From Alphaproteobacteria bacterium (GTDB lineage: Bacteria; Pseudomonadota; Alphaproteobacteria; GCA-2731375): a stretch of DNA of 34,441 bases. The translations under genes and the position numbers were made by a program. Shown here piece after piece: positions 15,468-23,656 of the stretch (the first letter of the stretch is position 1; each line of letters opens with the position of its first letter). The notes under the pieces were generated by a model. That model ran no database searches, was not told where the DNA came from, and saw nothing but the letters and a program-made list of their open reading frames with translations. Location: contig JANQKO010000373.1 of the NCBI GenBank assembly GCA_028281075.1, positions 1 through 34,441 on the forward strand, in the 5' to 3' direction.

Positions 15468-15768
15468 TTGTCTCTGTTGTTAGGTCTTAATGGCAAAGAC
15501 ATCTCCGACATTCACGCCCATGAATGGCGTTAACCCTAAACAGCAATACGGTGATCGGGGGCGTTGACTGGTGGCAGAAAACCGCTGGCTCGTTCACAAC
15601 GTGACTGGTTGTTGGCGCTTCTGCGACGGGCCGAGTATAGACCAATCACCTGCGCTTTGCTCGATTTTGAACGCCGGCGGAGAAGCGGGCGTCTCCGGCC
15701 GTTCGCCGACACGCCTACGGATCGAACGCTCAACCTATGGTAAACCGGCGGCGCGCGGTGACCAAGCG
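15468..15768. other. 301-base intergenic region, likely promoter of the 343-residue gene
   Basis: The region lies between the end of the amidotransferase gene and the start of the 343-residue membrane protein, both minus strand. It is the largest gap within the 6481-27860 gene series, so a separate promoter for the downstream genes is plausible. I searched for sigma-54 (-24 GG/-12 GC) elements and found none convincing. A small inverted repeat ATTCA-CGCCCA-TGAAT and a weak GGAGA/TCTCC hairpin near 15680-15700 are present. A minus-strand frame at 15536-15733 is Arg/Ser-rich and probably not a gene. Confidence 0.4.
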
Positions 15769-17715
15769 CTATCCGACCGACGCCGCGCGGGTCGCGTCGA
15801 CGGGTGCCGGCGCGTCGACGCCATGCACCTGCCGCAGGAACGATTCAAACATCAATACGCTCCACAGCGCGGCGCTGTGGTCGCGGCGGCCGGCGATGTG
15901 CTGGTCCGCCAGCGACGACAGCACATCCATGTCGAAGATGCCGGTCTCCCGCAACGCCGGGCTGGCGGTGGCGGCGCGCAGCCGTTGGCGCAGCGGGCCG
16001 CGGAACCATTTCGCCAATGGCACCGAGAAGCCCATCTTCGGCCGGTAAAGAATGTCGGCGCTGACATAGGGCTCCAACGCCCGCTTGAACAGGTATTTCC
16101 CGCTCCGCCCGTTCAGCTTCAGCGCCGGCGGCAACGTCGCGGTCCACTCGACGAACGCGTGGTCGAGAAGCGGCGCCCGCGTTTCCAGCGAGTTCGCCAT
16201 GCTGGCCCGATCGACCTTGACCAGGATGCCGCCGGCGAGCCAGGTGCCGACATCGGCATGCTGCGCCTGCAGCAGGGGAATGTCGGAATCGGCCGACCGA
16301 AACGCCGCTTCCAGCAGCTCGACGGCGTGATAGCCGCCGAGCTCGCGCTTGAAGCCATCGCTGTAGAGGTCCGCGCGCATCTGATCGTTAAGCTTGGAGA
16401 CGCTGGCGAAGTACCCGGCGACCGTATCGAGCGCCAGTTCCTGGAAGGTCGATTTCGCCCGCAGCCGGCGCGGCGCCCAGTCGAGCTTGGGATAGGCCCG
16501 GCCGAGCAGGCCGAACAGCGCCCGCCGCGGCCCGGCGGGCATCGCCCGGCGCACCCGCTCCTCGGCCACATGCCAGGGATAGCGCCGATAGCCGGCCAGA
16601 AACTCGTCGCCCCCGTCGCCCGACAGCGCCACCGTCACCCGTTCGCGGGCGATGGCGCTGACGCGATAGGTCGGGATCGCGGAACTGTCGCCGAACGGCT
16701 CGTCATAGATCGTGGCCAGCCGATCGACGAGGTCGAACTCGTCGGCGTCGACCTGACGGACGAAATGGCGCGTGCCGTAGCGCTCGGCATGGGCCGCGGC
16801 ATAGGCCGACTCGTCGAACGCGCGCTGCTTGAACGAGATGGAAAAGGTATTGACCGGATCCGGCGACAGGCCGGACATCAGCGCGACGACGGCGCTGGAG
16901 TCAACGCCGCCGGAGAGGAACGCCCCGATCGGGACGTCGGATATCCGGCGGATGTCGACGGCTTCGCGCAGACGGTCGATCAGCTCGGCGCCCAGCGCCG
17001 CCTCGTCGCCTCCGGCCGCGGCGTCGAAGCGCACCCGCCAATAGGTCCTGGGCGCGGGCAGGCCGGCGCCGGTGCCGCGCCGCAGGCAGAGCGTGCTCGC
17101 CGGCGGCAGCTTGTGGACGCCGCGATAGATCACCTTGGGGTCGGGCACGTAGCCGTAGGCGAAATAGTCCTCGACGGCGCTGGCGTCGATCTCGCGCGGC
17201 AGGTTCGCGTGCACGAGCAGCGACTTCAGCTCGGACCCGAACGCGAACAGGCCGTCGGGCAGCAGGGTATAGTAGAGCGGCTTCTTGCCGAGACGGTCGC
17301 GGGCCAGGAACAGGGCCTGCGCCCTCTCGTCCCAGAGGGCGAAGGCGAACATGCCCCGCAGCCGCTCGACGCAGGCCTCGCCCCACTCCTCCCAGGCATG
17401 CACGATGGTCTCGGTGTCCGATCGCGTGCTGAACCGATGCCCGCGCGCCTCCAGCTCGGCCATCAGGGCCGGGAAGTTGTAGATCTCGCCGTTGAAGACG
17501 ACGGCGACGCTGCCGTCCTCGTTGTAGATCGGCTGGTCGCCGCTGACCAGGTCGATGATCGCCAACCGCCGGTGCCCGAGGCCGATGCCGGGGGCAAGGT
17601 GGTAGCCGTCGCCGTCGGGACCGCGGTGGGCGATGCTGTCGGTCATCCGCCGCAGCAGCGCGTGATCGATCCGGGATCGGTCGCGGGTGTCGAAAATTCC
17701 GCTTATGCCGCACAT
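15769..17715 (-). CDS. XrtA/PEP-CTERM system amidotransferase (asparagine synthetase B-like)
   Basis: A 648-residue cytoplasmic enzyme. It begins MCGISGIFD, with Cys2 as the N-terminal glutaminase nucleophile, followed by HRGPDGDGYH, LGHRRLAIIDL and NGEIYN of class II glutamine amidotransferases (about 1-215). The synthetase domain contains the PP-loop GAFLSGGVDSSAVVALMSG near 265 and VALSGDGGDEFLAGYRRYPW. This is the asparagine-synthase-like amidotransferase constantly found beside xrtA; it is thought to amidate a sugar acid or other acceptor in the polysaccharide rather than make asparagine. Uronic acids made by the dehydrogenases at 31182-33918 would be plausible acceptors (inference). The gap to xrtA is 46 bases. 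Confidence 0.92.
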   Translation of the reverse strand: MCGISGIFDTRDRSRIDHALLRRMTDSIAHRGPDGDGYHLAPGIGLGHRRLAIIDLVSGDQPIYNEDGSVAVVFNGEIYNFPALMAELEARGHRFSTRSDTETIVHAWEEWGEACVERLRGMFAFALWDERAQALFLARDRLGKKPLYYTLLPDGLFAFGSELKSLLVHANLPREIDASAVEDYFAYGYVPDPKVIYRGVHKLPPASTLCLRRGTGAGLPAPRTYWRVRFDAAAGGDEAALGAELIDRLREAVDIRRISDVPIGAFLSGGVDSSAVVALMSGLSPDPVNTFSISFKQRAFDESAYAAAHAERYGTRHFVRQVDADEFDLVDRLATIYDEPFGDSSAIPTYRVSAIARERVTVALSGDGGDEFLAGYRRYPWHVAEERVRRAMPAGPRRALFGLLGRAYPKLDWAPRRLRAKSTFQELALDTVAGYFASVSKLNDQMRADLYSDGFKRELGGYHAVELLEAAFRSADSDIPLLQAQHADVGTWLAGGILVKVDRASMANSLETRAPLLDHAFVEWTATLPPALKLNGRSGKYLFKRALEPYVSADILYRPKMGFSVPLAKWFRGPLRQRLRAATASPALRETGIFDMDVLSSLADQHIAGRRDHSAALWSVLMFESFLRQVHGVDAPAPVDATRAASVG

Positions 17716-17761
17716 GCGCTCATCATCCCCGGACAGGCCGGACCGGCGGGGTCGGCGCCCC

Positions 17762-19330
17762 TCAGTCGAAGCGCGCCGCCGCGCGCAGGACCGGCGTCAG
17801 CGGCCCGATCCCCCGCAACAGCGCGTCCATCGCGGCCAGCGCGTCGGCCTCGTCGACCTCGTACTCGGCCGAGACGGCGACGACGGCGGCCGGCCGCCGG
17901 CCCGACAGCAGCTCGGCCCGTGCCTGCAGCAACTTCGCCTCCAGTCCGCTCGCCGTGAAGGTATCATCGATCCAGTAGCGCGAGACGACAAGGCGTTTGC
18001 GCCGGTGCGACAGGACCTGGGTCAGGATCACCTGCTGCCGCTCGCCGGCCAGCTCGACCTGCGCGCGCCGATGGCCGGCGCGTTTCCAGGTGTCATCGTC
18101 GTAGAACCGGTTGTCGTGCGAGATGACCTCGGCATTGACGCGCTGGCGCCCGTAGAACGCCACGAACAGATCGACCTCGCCGGCGCCGCCGCGATAGACC
18201 TGATGCATGATGGCATCGGCGCCGGGAAAGCGCGGCCGCCAGTCGCCGGCCGCGCCGGCCGCGCGCCAGTCGCCGCCGGCCGCCGGCGGGGTCAGCACCG
18301 CGAGGTCGATGGCCGGTTCCAGCGACCGGATGTAGCCGGCATAGGCCGGCGCGACGGAAATGGCGGCGGCGATCAGCACGGCGGTGGTCACCGCGCCGAA
18401 ACGTCCGATGCCGCCCCCCGCCGCCGGCGGCGCCGCGCCGACATCGTCGTCGCCGGGGCCGTCCTCGCGGAACTGCATGCCGATGACGATCAGCAGCACG
18501 ATGACCAGCGAGAAGAACAGCCAGCCATAGACCAGATGATCGACGCCGACCGCGAGCTGATGGTCGCTGAGATGCGCGATCATGATCAGGCCGAAAGCCC
18601 GGAAGCCATTGGCGATGATCGGCACGACCACCGACAGGACCACGAACGTCGCCCGGCGGCGGTTACTGCGGTAGGTCATGTTGGCGAACAGGAAACCGAA
18701 GGCGAGCGAGGCCACCAGGAAGCGCAGGCCGGCGCAGGCTTCCGCGACCACGAAATTGCCGCTGGGGATCGAGATGAAGATGCCGTCCTTGAACACCGGA
18801 ATGCCGATCAACTGCAGCGCCAGCACCGCGAACTCGGCGGTGAAGTCCTGCAGCGCCGGCACCATGAACTCACCGCTCGGCACCAGGAAGAAGAGATAGA
18901 GAAAGGGGAACAGCAGGGCCTTGTAGACCCGCCAGCCGAACATGCTGAACAACACGATCTGGATCATGCCGAGCAACACGAAATGCTGGGCTTCCTGAAT
19001 GCTGGCGACCTCGGCGACCATGCCGACGAGCCCCGCCGGCGGCAGCAGCAGCAGCGGCCAGAGCATCGGCCGCGGCCAGATCCGCGCGAACAGGGCGCGC
19101 CGCTCCCAGATCAGGTAGAGCGTGATCGGCAGGATCAGATAGCAGTGCGTGTAGGTCGGCGACGAGTTCCAGACCCGCACGGCGCTGACCACCTCGTCCG
19201 CGTGCAGGCCGAGCAGGAACAGCAGCACCACGAGCGTCGCCGCGCCGGCCTTCCACCAGGCCGCCCGCAGCGACGCGCCGGCGTCCGCCGCCGTCGGCGC
19301 CGCCGGATCGTTCACCGCCTTGATGCTCAA
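17762..19330 (-). CDS. xrtA: Exosortase A with fused EpsI domain
   Basis: A 522-residue inner-membrane transpeptidase-like enzyme that sorts PEP-CTERM proteins. About eight membrane helices span residues 30-285. The catalytic triad is visible: C199 in AEACAGLRFLVASLAFG, R244 in NGFRAFGL and H265 in VDHLVYGW. The Ser normally following the Cys is Ala here. After a Gly/Asp-rich linker and another helix, residues about 305-522 form the periplasmic EpsI/DUF3485 domain (DWRPRFPGADAIMHQVYRGG, AEVISHDNRFYDDDTWKRAG). This fusion is typical of XrtA. It lies between the glycosyltransferase (56-base gap upstream) and the amidotransferase. A canonical PEP-CTERM substrate gene is not present in the window. 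Confidence 0.95.
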   Translation of the reverse strand: MSIKAVNDPAAPTAADAGASLRAAWWKAGAATLVVLLFLLGLHADEVVSAVRVWNSSPTYTHCYLILPITLYLIWERRALFARIWPRPMLWPLLLLPPAGLVGMVAEVASIQEAQHFVLLGMIQIVLFSMFGWRVYKALLFPFLYLFFLVPSGEFMVPALQDFTAEFAVLALQLIGIPVFKDGIFISIPSGNFVVAEACAGLRFLVASLAFGFLFANMTYRSNRRRATFVVLSVVVPIIANGFRAFGLIMIAHLSDHQLAVGVDHLVYGWLFFSLVIVLLIVIGMQFREDGPGDDDVGAAPPAAGGGIGRFGAVTTAVLIAAAISVAPAYAGYIRSLEPAIDLAVLTPPAAGGDWRAAGAAGDWRPRFPGADAIMHQVYRGGAGEVDLFVAFYGRQRVNAEVISHDNRFYDDDTWKRAGHRRAQVELAGERQQVILTQVLSHRRKRLVVSRYWIDDTFTASGLEAKLLQARAELLSGRRPAAVVAVSAEYEVDEADALAAMDALLRGIGPLTPVLRAAARFD

Positions 19331-19386
19331 ACCCGCTCTCCTGACCGACAGGAACCCGATACTACCAAACCACGTTTTCCGCGCCT

Positions 19387-20583
19387 TTAACGCGCCAGAA
19401 GATCCCGCACCTTTTCGAAGCTCGTCCGCCAGCTATAGGAACCGAGCACGCGGTTCCTGGCCCGGCCGCCCAGGTCCGGATGCCCGCCGGCGAGGATGTC
19501 AAGCACGGTATCGGCGTATTCATCCGGATCCTCCGCAATCAGCAGATCGCGTCCCGGCACCGCGTCCAGGCCTTCCACGGCCATCGGACTGGCAACCACC
19601 GGTCTTGCCATCGCCATGCCTTCCAGCACCTTGTTCTGCACGCCGCGCGCCACCTGCAAAGGGGCGACCACGGCCCCGGCATGGGCTATGTATGGCCTAA
19701 CGTCCGCGACCCTGCCAGTGACCGTGATCACCGTCCGCGCGTCGAGGGCCTGGACCCGCCGGTCGGGATTGGCGCCGACGATAAACAGCACGGCGTTGGG
19801 CAGCCGCGCGGTGATCCGGGGCAGGACCCGCTCGGCGAACCAGATCACGGCATCGACATTGGGCCAGTAATCCATGGCGCCGGTGAAGACCAGCGGCAGG
19901 ACGCCGGCCGGATACGGATCGGCATGGCCGATCGAGGGATCGAAGAACGCGCAATCGACGCCATTGCCGACGACATGCACCCGGTCCGCGGTCGCCGGCG
20001 ACCGCGACCGGAACAGCGCCGCCTCGGCCTCGGAGACGAACAGCGTGGCGTCGAACGCCGCCGAGGCCCGACGCTCGAACTCGGCCAGCGTGCGGGCTTC
20101 CCGGCCATAGACCCAGCGGCCGGGGCCGGACTTCGCCGCCGCGTACTGGCGCCATTTGTCGGAATCGACGTCGACCATATCGACGACGCGCCGGGCGCCG
20201 TCCCAGCGCGGCCCCATCACGTAGCCGGCGACACCGGACGAAAAGACGAAGACCTTGTCCGGCTTCAGCCGGGCGGCCAGGTCGTCGAGCCAGGCGGCGA
20301 GGCGGCGGTCCCGGAAATACCGGCAGGTCAGCGGTTCCCGGCCGGCCAGCGCCGGCAGGCTGCGCAGCCTGGCGGCCAGCGGCCGCAAGGGCCGCAGCAG
20401 GCAGGAGGCGCAGCGGTCGCGCAGAACCCGCTCGTACTGCCAGTCGGCGGGGTCGTCGACGAAACTCGCCAGATGCACGCGGTACTCCTCGGCCAGACGC
20501 GACAAAAGGTTCCAAGAGCGGACCTTGTCGCCCTTGTTCGGTGGGTATGGGATGCGCTGGGAGACGAAGACCAGGTCCTGCAA
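19387..20583 (-). CDS. XrtA-locus GT4 glycosyltransferase (TIGR03087-like)
   Basis: A 398-residue GT-B fold glycosyltransferase, cytoplasmic or membrane-peripheral. The N-terminal half begins VFVSQRIPYPPNKGDKVRSW, the characteristic acceptor-side loop of the family associated with EpsH/XrtA loci. The C-terminal half has VFTGAMDYWPNVDAVIWF, LFIVGANPDRRVQAL, and the donor-binding segment GVQNKVLEGMAMARPVVAS. It presumably adds one sugar to the lipid-linked repeat unit; donor and acceptor cannot be read from sequence. Its start follows the FemAB-like gene stop by only 4 bases, so the two are co-translated. Confidence 0.92.
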   Translation of the reverse strand: MQDLVFVSQRIPYPPNKGDKVRSWNLLSRLAEEYRVHLASFVDDPADWQYERVLRDRCASCLLRPLRPLAARLRSLPALAGREPLTCRYFRDRRLAAWLDDLAARLKPDKVFVFSSGVAGYVMGPRWDGARRVVDMVDVDSDKWRQYAAAKSGPGRWVYGREARTLAEFERRASAAFDATLFVSEAEAALFRSRSPATADRVHVVGNGVDCAFFDPSIGHADPYPAGVLPLVFTGAMDYWPNVDAVIWFAERVLPRITARLPNAVLFIVGANPDRRVQALDARTVITVTGRVADVRPYIAHAGAVVAPLQVARGVQNKVLEGMAMARPVVASPMAVEGLDAVPGRDLLIAEDPDEYADTVLDILAGGHPDLGGRARNRVLGSYSWRTSFEKVRDLLAR

Positions 20584-20587
20584 CGCA

Positions 20588-21628
20588 TCATCCTAGGTTA
20601 CGAACGATGAACGGACCGAAAGCGTTCGCGACCGGCAGCGGCAGGCGCTTCCAAAGCGCGATAAAGAGCCGGTATTTGGGGTTCAGCGGGTTCACGTCGG
20701 GAATCGCGCCACCGTTGCGCAGGTTGAACTCGTAATGCAGCGGCTCGGGCGCGAAGCCCCAATTCTTCTTGAACGAAAACGACCCCGTGCCGGCCTTGCT
20801 GCGGCCGAAGTCGAACAGCCGGCAGCCGCGCGCCATGGCCCGCTCCATGACCCGCCAATACATGAAGTCGTTGGCGCCGTAGCGGCGGGCCTCGACGGTA
20901 CCGCCGCCATAGTAGGGCAGCACCTCGTCGCGGAAGAAGAAGCTCATGACCGCGGCGACCGGCCGGCCGTCGGGGCCGGTGACGGTCAGGACCTCGCAGT
21001 CCCGGCCGAACTCGTCCCGCAGGAGGCGGAAATACCGTTTCGAGAAGACCGGGGTGCCGAGGTTACGCACGCTGGTGGCATAGACATGGTGAAAGCGGTC
21101 GACATCGTCGTCGAGCGTATCGCCGAGCTGGCCGGCCTTCAGCGCCTTGCGGACGACGGCGCGCTGCTTGCGCGGGATCGCCTTCAGGTTCGCGTCGGAC
21201 GACGGCTCGATCGGCCGCCGGAAGGTAACGTAGAGGCCGTCCTTGCAGGGCCAGTCGGCGCGGCCGCGCTCGCGGCAGCGATACTCGACGAAATCGGCGC
21301 CGACCCGGTGCATCAGGTCGACGGCATAGCCGTCGAGCGCGGCGGCCGCGGTCGGATCGCTGACGGCCGGTCCGCCATAGACGCCGAAGGCGTTCGAAAT
21401 CAGGCCGTTCGAAAAGATTCGGCTGTGCACGTGCACCAGCGGCAGGACGCCGCAGATCTCGCCGGCCCGCTCGGCATAGGCGAAATGGCAGCGATGGCCG
21501 AAGGCCCGCTCGATCACCCGCCGCCAGCCGGCGCGATGGAAGAAGGTCGCCGACGGTGTCGCGGCGACGAACGCGTCCCAGCGCGCGGCGCCGGCATCGT
21601 CCAGTCCATGTACGGTGACGGCCGACAT
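20588..21628 (-). CDS. FemAB-like XrtA/PEP-CTERM-associated transferase
   Basis: A 346-residue protein of the FemAB/GNAT superfamily, of the type fixed in XrtA loci (TIGR03019-like). Diagnostic segments are AIPRKQRAVVRKALKAG (substrate-binding helix), PVAAVMSFFFRDEVLPYYGG, NDFMYWRVMERAMARGCRLF and FDFGRSKAGTGSFSFKKNWG. Relatives use aminoacyl-tRNA or acyl-CoA donors; here an amino-acyl or acyl modification of a sugar is likely but unproven. The ATG at 21626-21628 is chosen because it lies 8 bases after the deacetylase stop and begins MSAVTVHGLDDAGAARWDAF, the normal family start. The frame is open a further 96 codons upstream, but those overlap the deacetylase and are not family-like. Confidence 0.92.
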   Translation of the reverse strand: MSAVTVHGLDDAGAARWDAFVAATPSATFFHRAGWRRVIERAFGHRCHFAYAERAGEICGVLPLVHVHSRIFSNGLISNAFGVYGGPAVSDPTAAAALDGYAVDLMHRVGADFVEYRCRERGRADWPCKDGLYVTFRRPIEPSSDANLKAIPRKQRAVVRKALKAGQLGDTLDDDVDRFHHVYATSVRNLGTPVFSKRYFRLLRDEFGRDCEVLTVTGPDGRPVAAVMSFFFRDEVLPYYGGGTVEARRYGANDFMYWRVMERAMARGCRLFDFGRSKAGTGSFSFKKNWGFAPEPLHYEFNLRNGGAIPDVNPLNPKYRLFIALWKRLPLPVANAFGPFIVRNLG

Positions 21629-21636
21629 GCCGGCGC

Positions 21637-22593
21637 TCACCCGGTCCCGGTGGCGCCGATCCGGTACACCTGGTCCATGCGTCCCCAGGCGAAGTCCGTC
21701 AGCAGACGGCGCAGACGGCCCTGCATCCGGCCGAGGCCGGTATAGTGCCGCACCCGGGTCCGGACCGAGATCCCGGTCTGGCGCGGCTGTTCGGGATCGA
21801 CCTCCCAGGGGTGGAAATAGAAGATCCCCGGCTGCCGGTCGGCCCGGTTCACGCGCCGCATCTGCCAGCGCGACAGGCGATAGGGCAGCAGCCGGAAGTA
21901 GCCGCCGCCGCTGCACGGCAGGTTCCGGCCGAACAGGCGGACGGTGGTCATCGGGATCTCGCGGGTGCCGCCGTCGCCCGAGGGATAGAACGGAAACCGC
22001 GGCGCGTCCGGCATGCCGTAGAAATCGTGGCGCACCGGATAGATGCTGGAGCTGTAGGCGTAGCCCTCCTCGGCCAGCACGTCATAGGCCCACATGTTGT
22101 CGCCGCCGATCGAGAAGGTGGCGGCGCGATAGCCGTTGACCGGAACGCCGCCGGTATCCTCGAGCAGCCGCTTGGTGCGCCGGATGTCGGCACGGAATGC
22201 GTCCGGCGTCTGCGTGTCGGCGCGGATATGGGCGTATCCGTGGCTGGCGAGCTCGTGTCCGCCGGCGACGATGCGGCTGATCAGCGCCGGATAGCGCTCG
22301 GCCACCCAGCCCAGCGTGAAGAACGTGCCCCGCACGTCCGCGTCCGCGAAGATCCGCAGCACCCGGTCGGTGTTGCGCTCGACCCGGCAATCGAGGGTGT
22401 CCCAGTCGTCGCGGCTGATGCGGTCGGCGAAGGCCTGAACCTGGAAGTAATCCTCGACGTCAACTGTCAGCGCGTTCGTAATCGGCGAACGTCCGGCGTC
22501 CGCGGCTTCGGCGCCGACGCCGGCGCGCGGCGAGGCGGCTGTGCCGGCGTTGGGGTCGGGCGCTGCCCTCGCCTTCAACTGCGGCTGAGACAT
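21637..22593 (-). CDS. XrtA-locus polysaccharide deacetylase (NodB domain, TIGR03006-like)
   Basis: A 318-residue NodB-type (CE4) deacetylase. The catalytic/metal motif TVDVEDYF has D45; zinc ligands are H118 and H122 in ELASHGYAH; the next motif is GYRAATFSIG; and FYFHPWEVDPEQPR lies near the C-terminus. The family removes N- or O-acetyl groups from sugars. Relatives begin almost at the TVDVEDYF motif, whereas this one has about 40 extra Ala/Pro-rich residues. The ATG at 22591-22593 is nevertheless supported by AAGGAG 9 bases upstream, and no later start codon exists before the motif. The gene therefore overlaps the end of the ATPase gene by 134 bases in another frame. Confidence 0.92.
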   Translation of the reverse strand: MSQPQLKARAAPDPNAGTAASPRAGVGAEAADAGRSPITNALTVDVEDYFQVQAFADRISRDDWDTLDCRVERNTDRVLRIFADADVRGTFFTLGWVAERYPALISRIVAGGHELASHGYAHIRADTQTPDAFRADIRRTKRLLEDTGGVPVNGYRAATFSIGGDNMWAYDVLAEEGYAYSSSIYPVRHDFYGMPDAPRFPFYPSGDGGTREIPMTTVRLFGRNLPCSGGGYFRLLPYRLSRWQMRRVNRADRQPGIFYFHPWEVDPEQPRQTGISVRTRVRHYTGLGRMQGRLRRLLTDFAWGRMDQVYRIGATGTG

Positions 22594-23644
22594 CCTCCGT
22601 CGCTCCTTCCATTTGCTGCACCAGAACCCGCAGCACGCGGCTCATGGTCCGCTCGTTCAGCTTGACATGATCCTCGACCGCGCCGAGGCGCTTGATGACC
22701 TCGTCATATCCGGACGGGGTTCCGGCGGGCGCGGTATCCGCCGGCACCACCGCCGCCGTGTCGTCGGCCGCCGCGGCCGGCGCCACGCCCGACGTTCCAG
22801 CCGGCGCCGAGGGCTCGGAGACCATCACCTGGCGGGTCTCCGCGGCATGCTCGGCCGCCACGCGCGTGACCACCTCCCCATCGATCTTGTGCAGTTCCTC
22901 CAGGAAACCATACAGCAGCAACCGTGAACACAGCATGTTGATCAGGCGCGGCACGCCCTTGGTGTAGTCGAATACCTGCCGGAATGCCTCGTCGGTGAAT
23001 TCCGGATCGCGGTTCCAGCCCGCCATGTGCAGACGATGCTCGACATAGTGCCGGGTCTCGTCCAGCGACAGCGGGCCGAGGTGGTACGACGCCGTCACCC
23101 GCTGACGCAACTGCTCGAGCTCGGGCATGGCCAGCGTCGTGCGGAACTGCGGCTGGCCGAGCAGGAAGCACTGCAGCGGCGTGCGCGCGCCGACCTGGAA
23201 GTTCGACAGCATGCGCAGTTCCTCGAGCGCGCCGGCGGTCAGGTTCTGGGCCTCGTCGACCAGCAGCAGGGCGCGTTTACCGGTCTCGTGGAGGCTGGTC
23301 AGAAAGGCCTCGATCTTGCGCAGGAGCGTGGCCTTGTCGACATTCTCGGTCGGAATGTCGAAGGCGGAGGCCACCATCCGCAACATCTCGTCGGCATTGA
23401 GCTGCGTGCTGACAATGTTGAGGGCGAGATAGTGCTGCTTGTCGAGCGTGGCCAGCAGATGGCCGACCAGGGTGGTCTTGCCGGCGCCGATCTCGCCGGT
23501 GATGATGATGAAGCCCTCGCCCTGGCTCAAGCCATAGGTCAGGTGCGCCATGGCGCTGTTATGCACGCTGCTGGCGAAGAAAAAACTTGGGTCCGGCGTT
23601 AGCTGGAACGGCAACGCCTGCAGCCGATAGAATTCGGTATACAT
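22460..23644 (-). CDS. XrtA-associated ExeA/GspA-like AAA ATPase
   Basis: A 394-residue protein beginning MYTEFYRLQALPFQLTPDPS, the hallmark N-terminus of this ATPase family. Walker A is GEIGAGKT (50-57), Walker B is LLLVDE (126-131), a sensor-like LGQPQFRTTLAMPELEQLRQ follows, and VPRLINMLCSRLLLYGFLEE ends the AAA module near residue 255. The rest is an Ala/Pro-rich linker, a short coiled segment (IKRLGAVEDHVKLNERTMSR) and an extremely Arg-rich tail. The last 44 codons lie over the deacetylase start in a different frame, so the tail may be a by-product of overlap rather than a domain. The gene is 12 bases downstream of the outer-membrane barrel gene. Confidence 0.92.
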   Translation of the reverse strand: MYTEFYRLQALPFQLTPDPSFFFASSVHNSAMAHLTYGLSQGEGFIIITGEIGAGKTTLVGHLLATLDKQHYLALNIVSTQLNADEMLRMVASAFDIPTENVDKATLLRKIEAFLTSLHETGKRALLLVDEAQNLTAGALEELRMLSNFQVGARTPLQCFLLGQPQFRTTLAMPELEQLRQRVTASYHLGPLSLDETRHYVEHRLHMAGWNRDPEFTDEAFRQVFDYTKGVPRLINMLCSRLLLYGFLEELHKIDGEVVTRVAAEHAAETRQVMVSEPSAPAGTSGVAPAAAADDTAAVVPADTAPAGTPSGYDEVIKRLGAVEDHVKLNERTMSRVLRVLVQQMEGATEDVSAAVEGEGSARPQRRHSRLAARRRRRRSRGRRTFADYERADS

Positions 23645-23656
23645 AGCGGGCTGAAA

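Noticed and set aside
15536-15733. 65-codon minus-strand frame in the gap before the 343-residue gene
   Set aside because: Ser/Arg-rich, no ribosome site and no coherent secondary structure; more likely untranslated promoter DNA.
15571-17958. Plus-strand open frame of 795 codons opposite the amidotransferase
   Set aside because: No recognisable fold, and the tail is low-complexity Arg/Pro; the minus strand carries a full-length glutaminase/synthetase.
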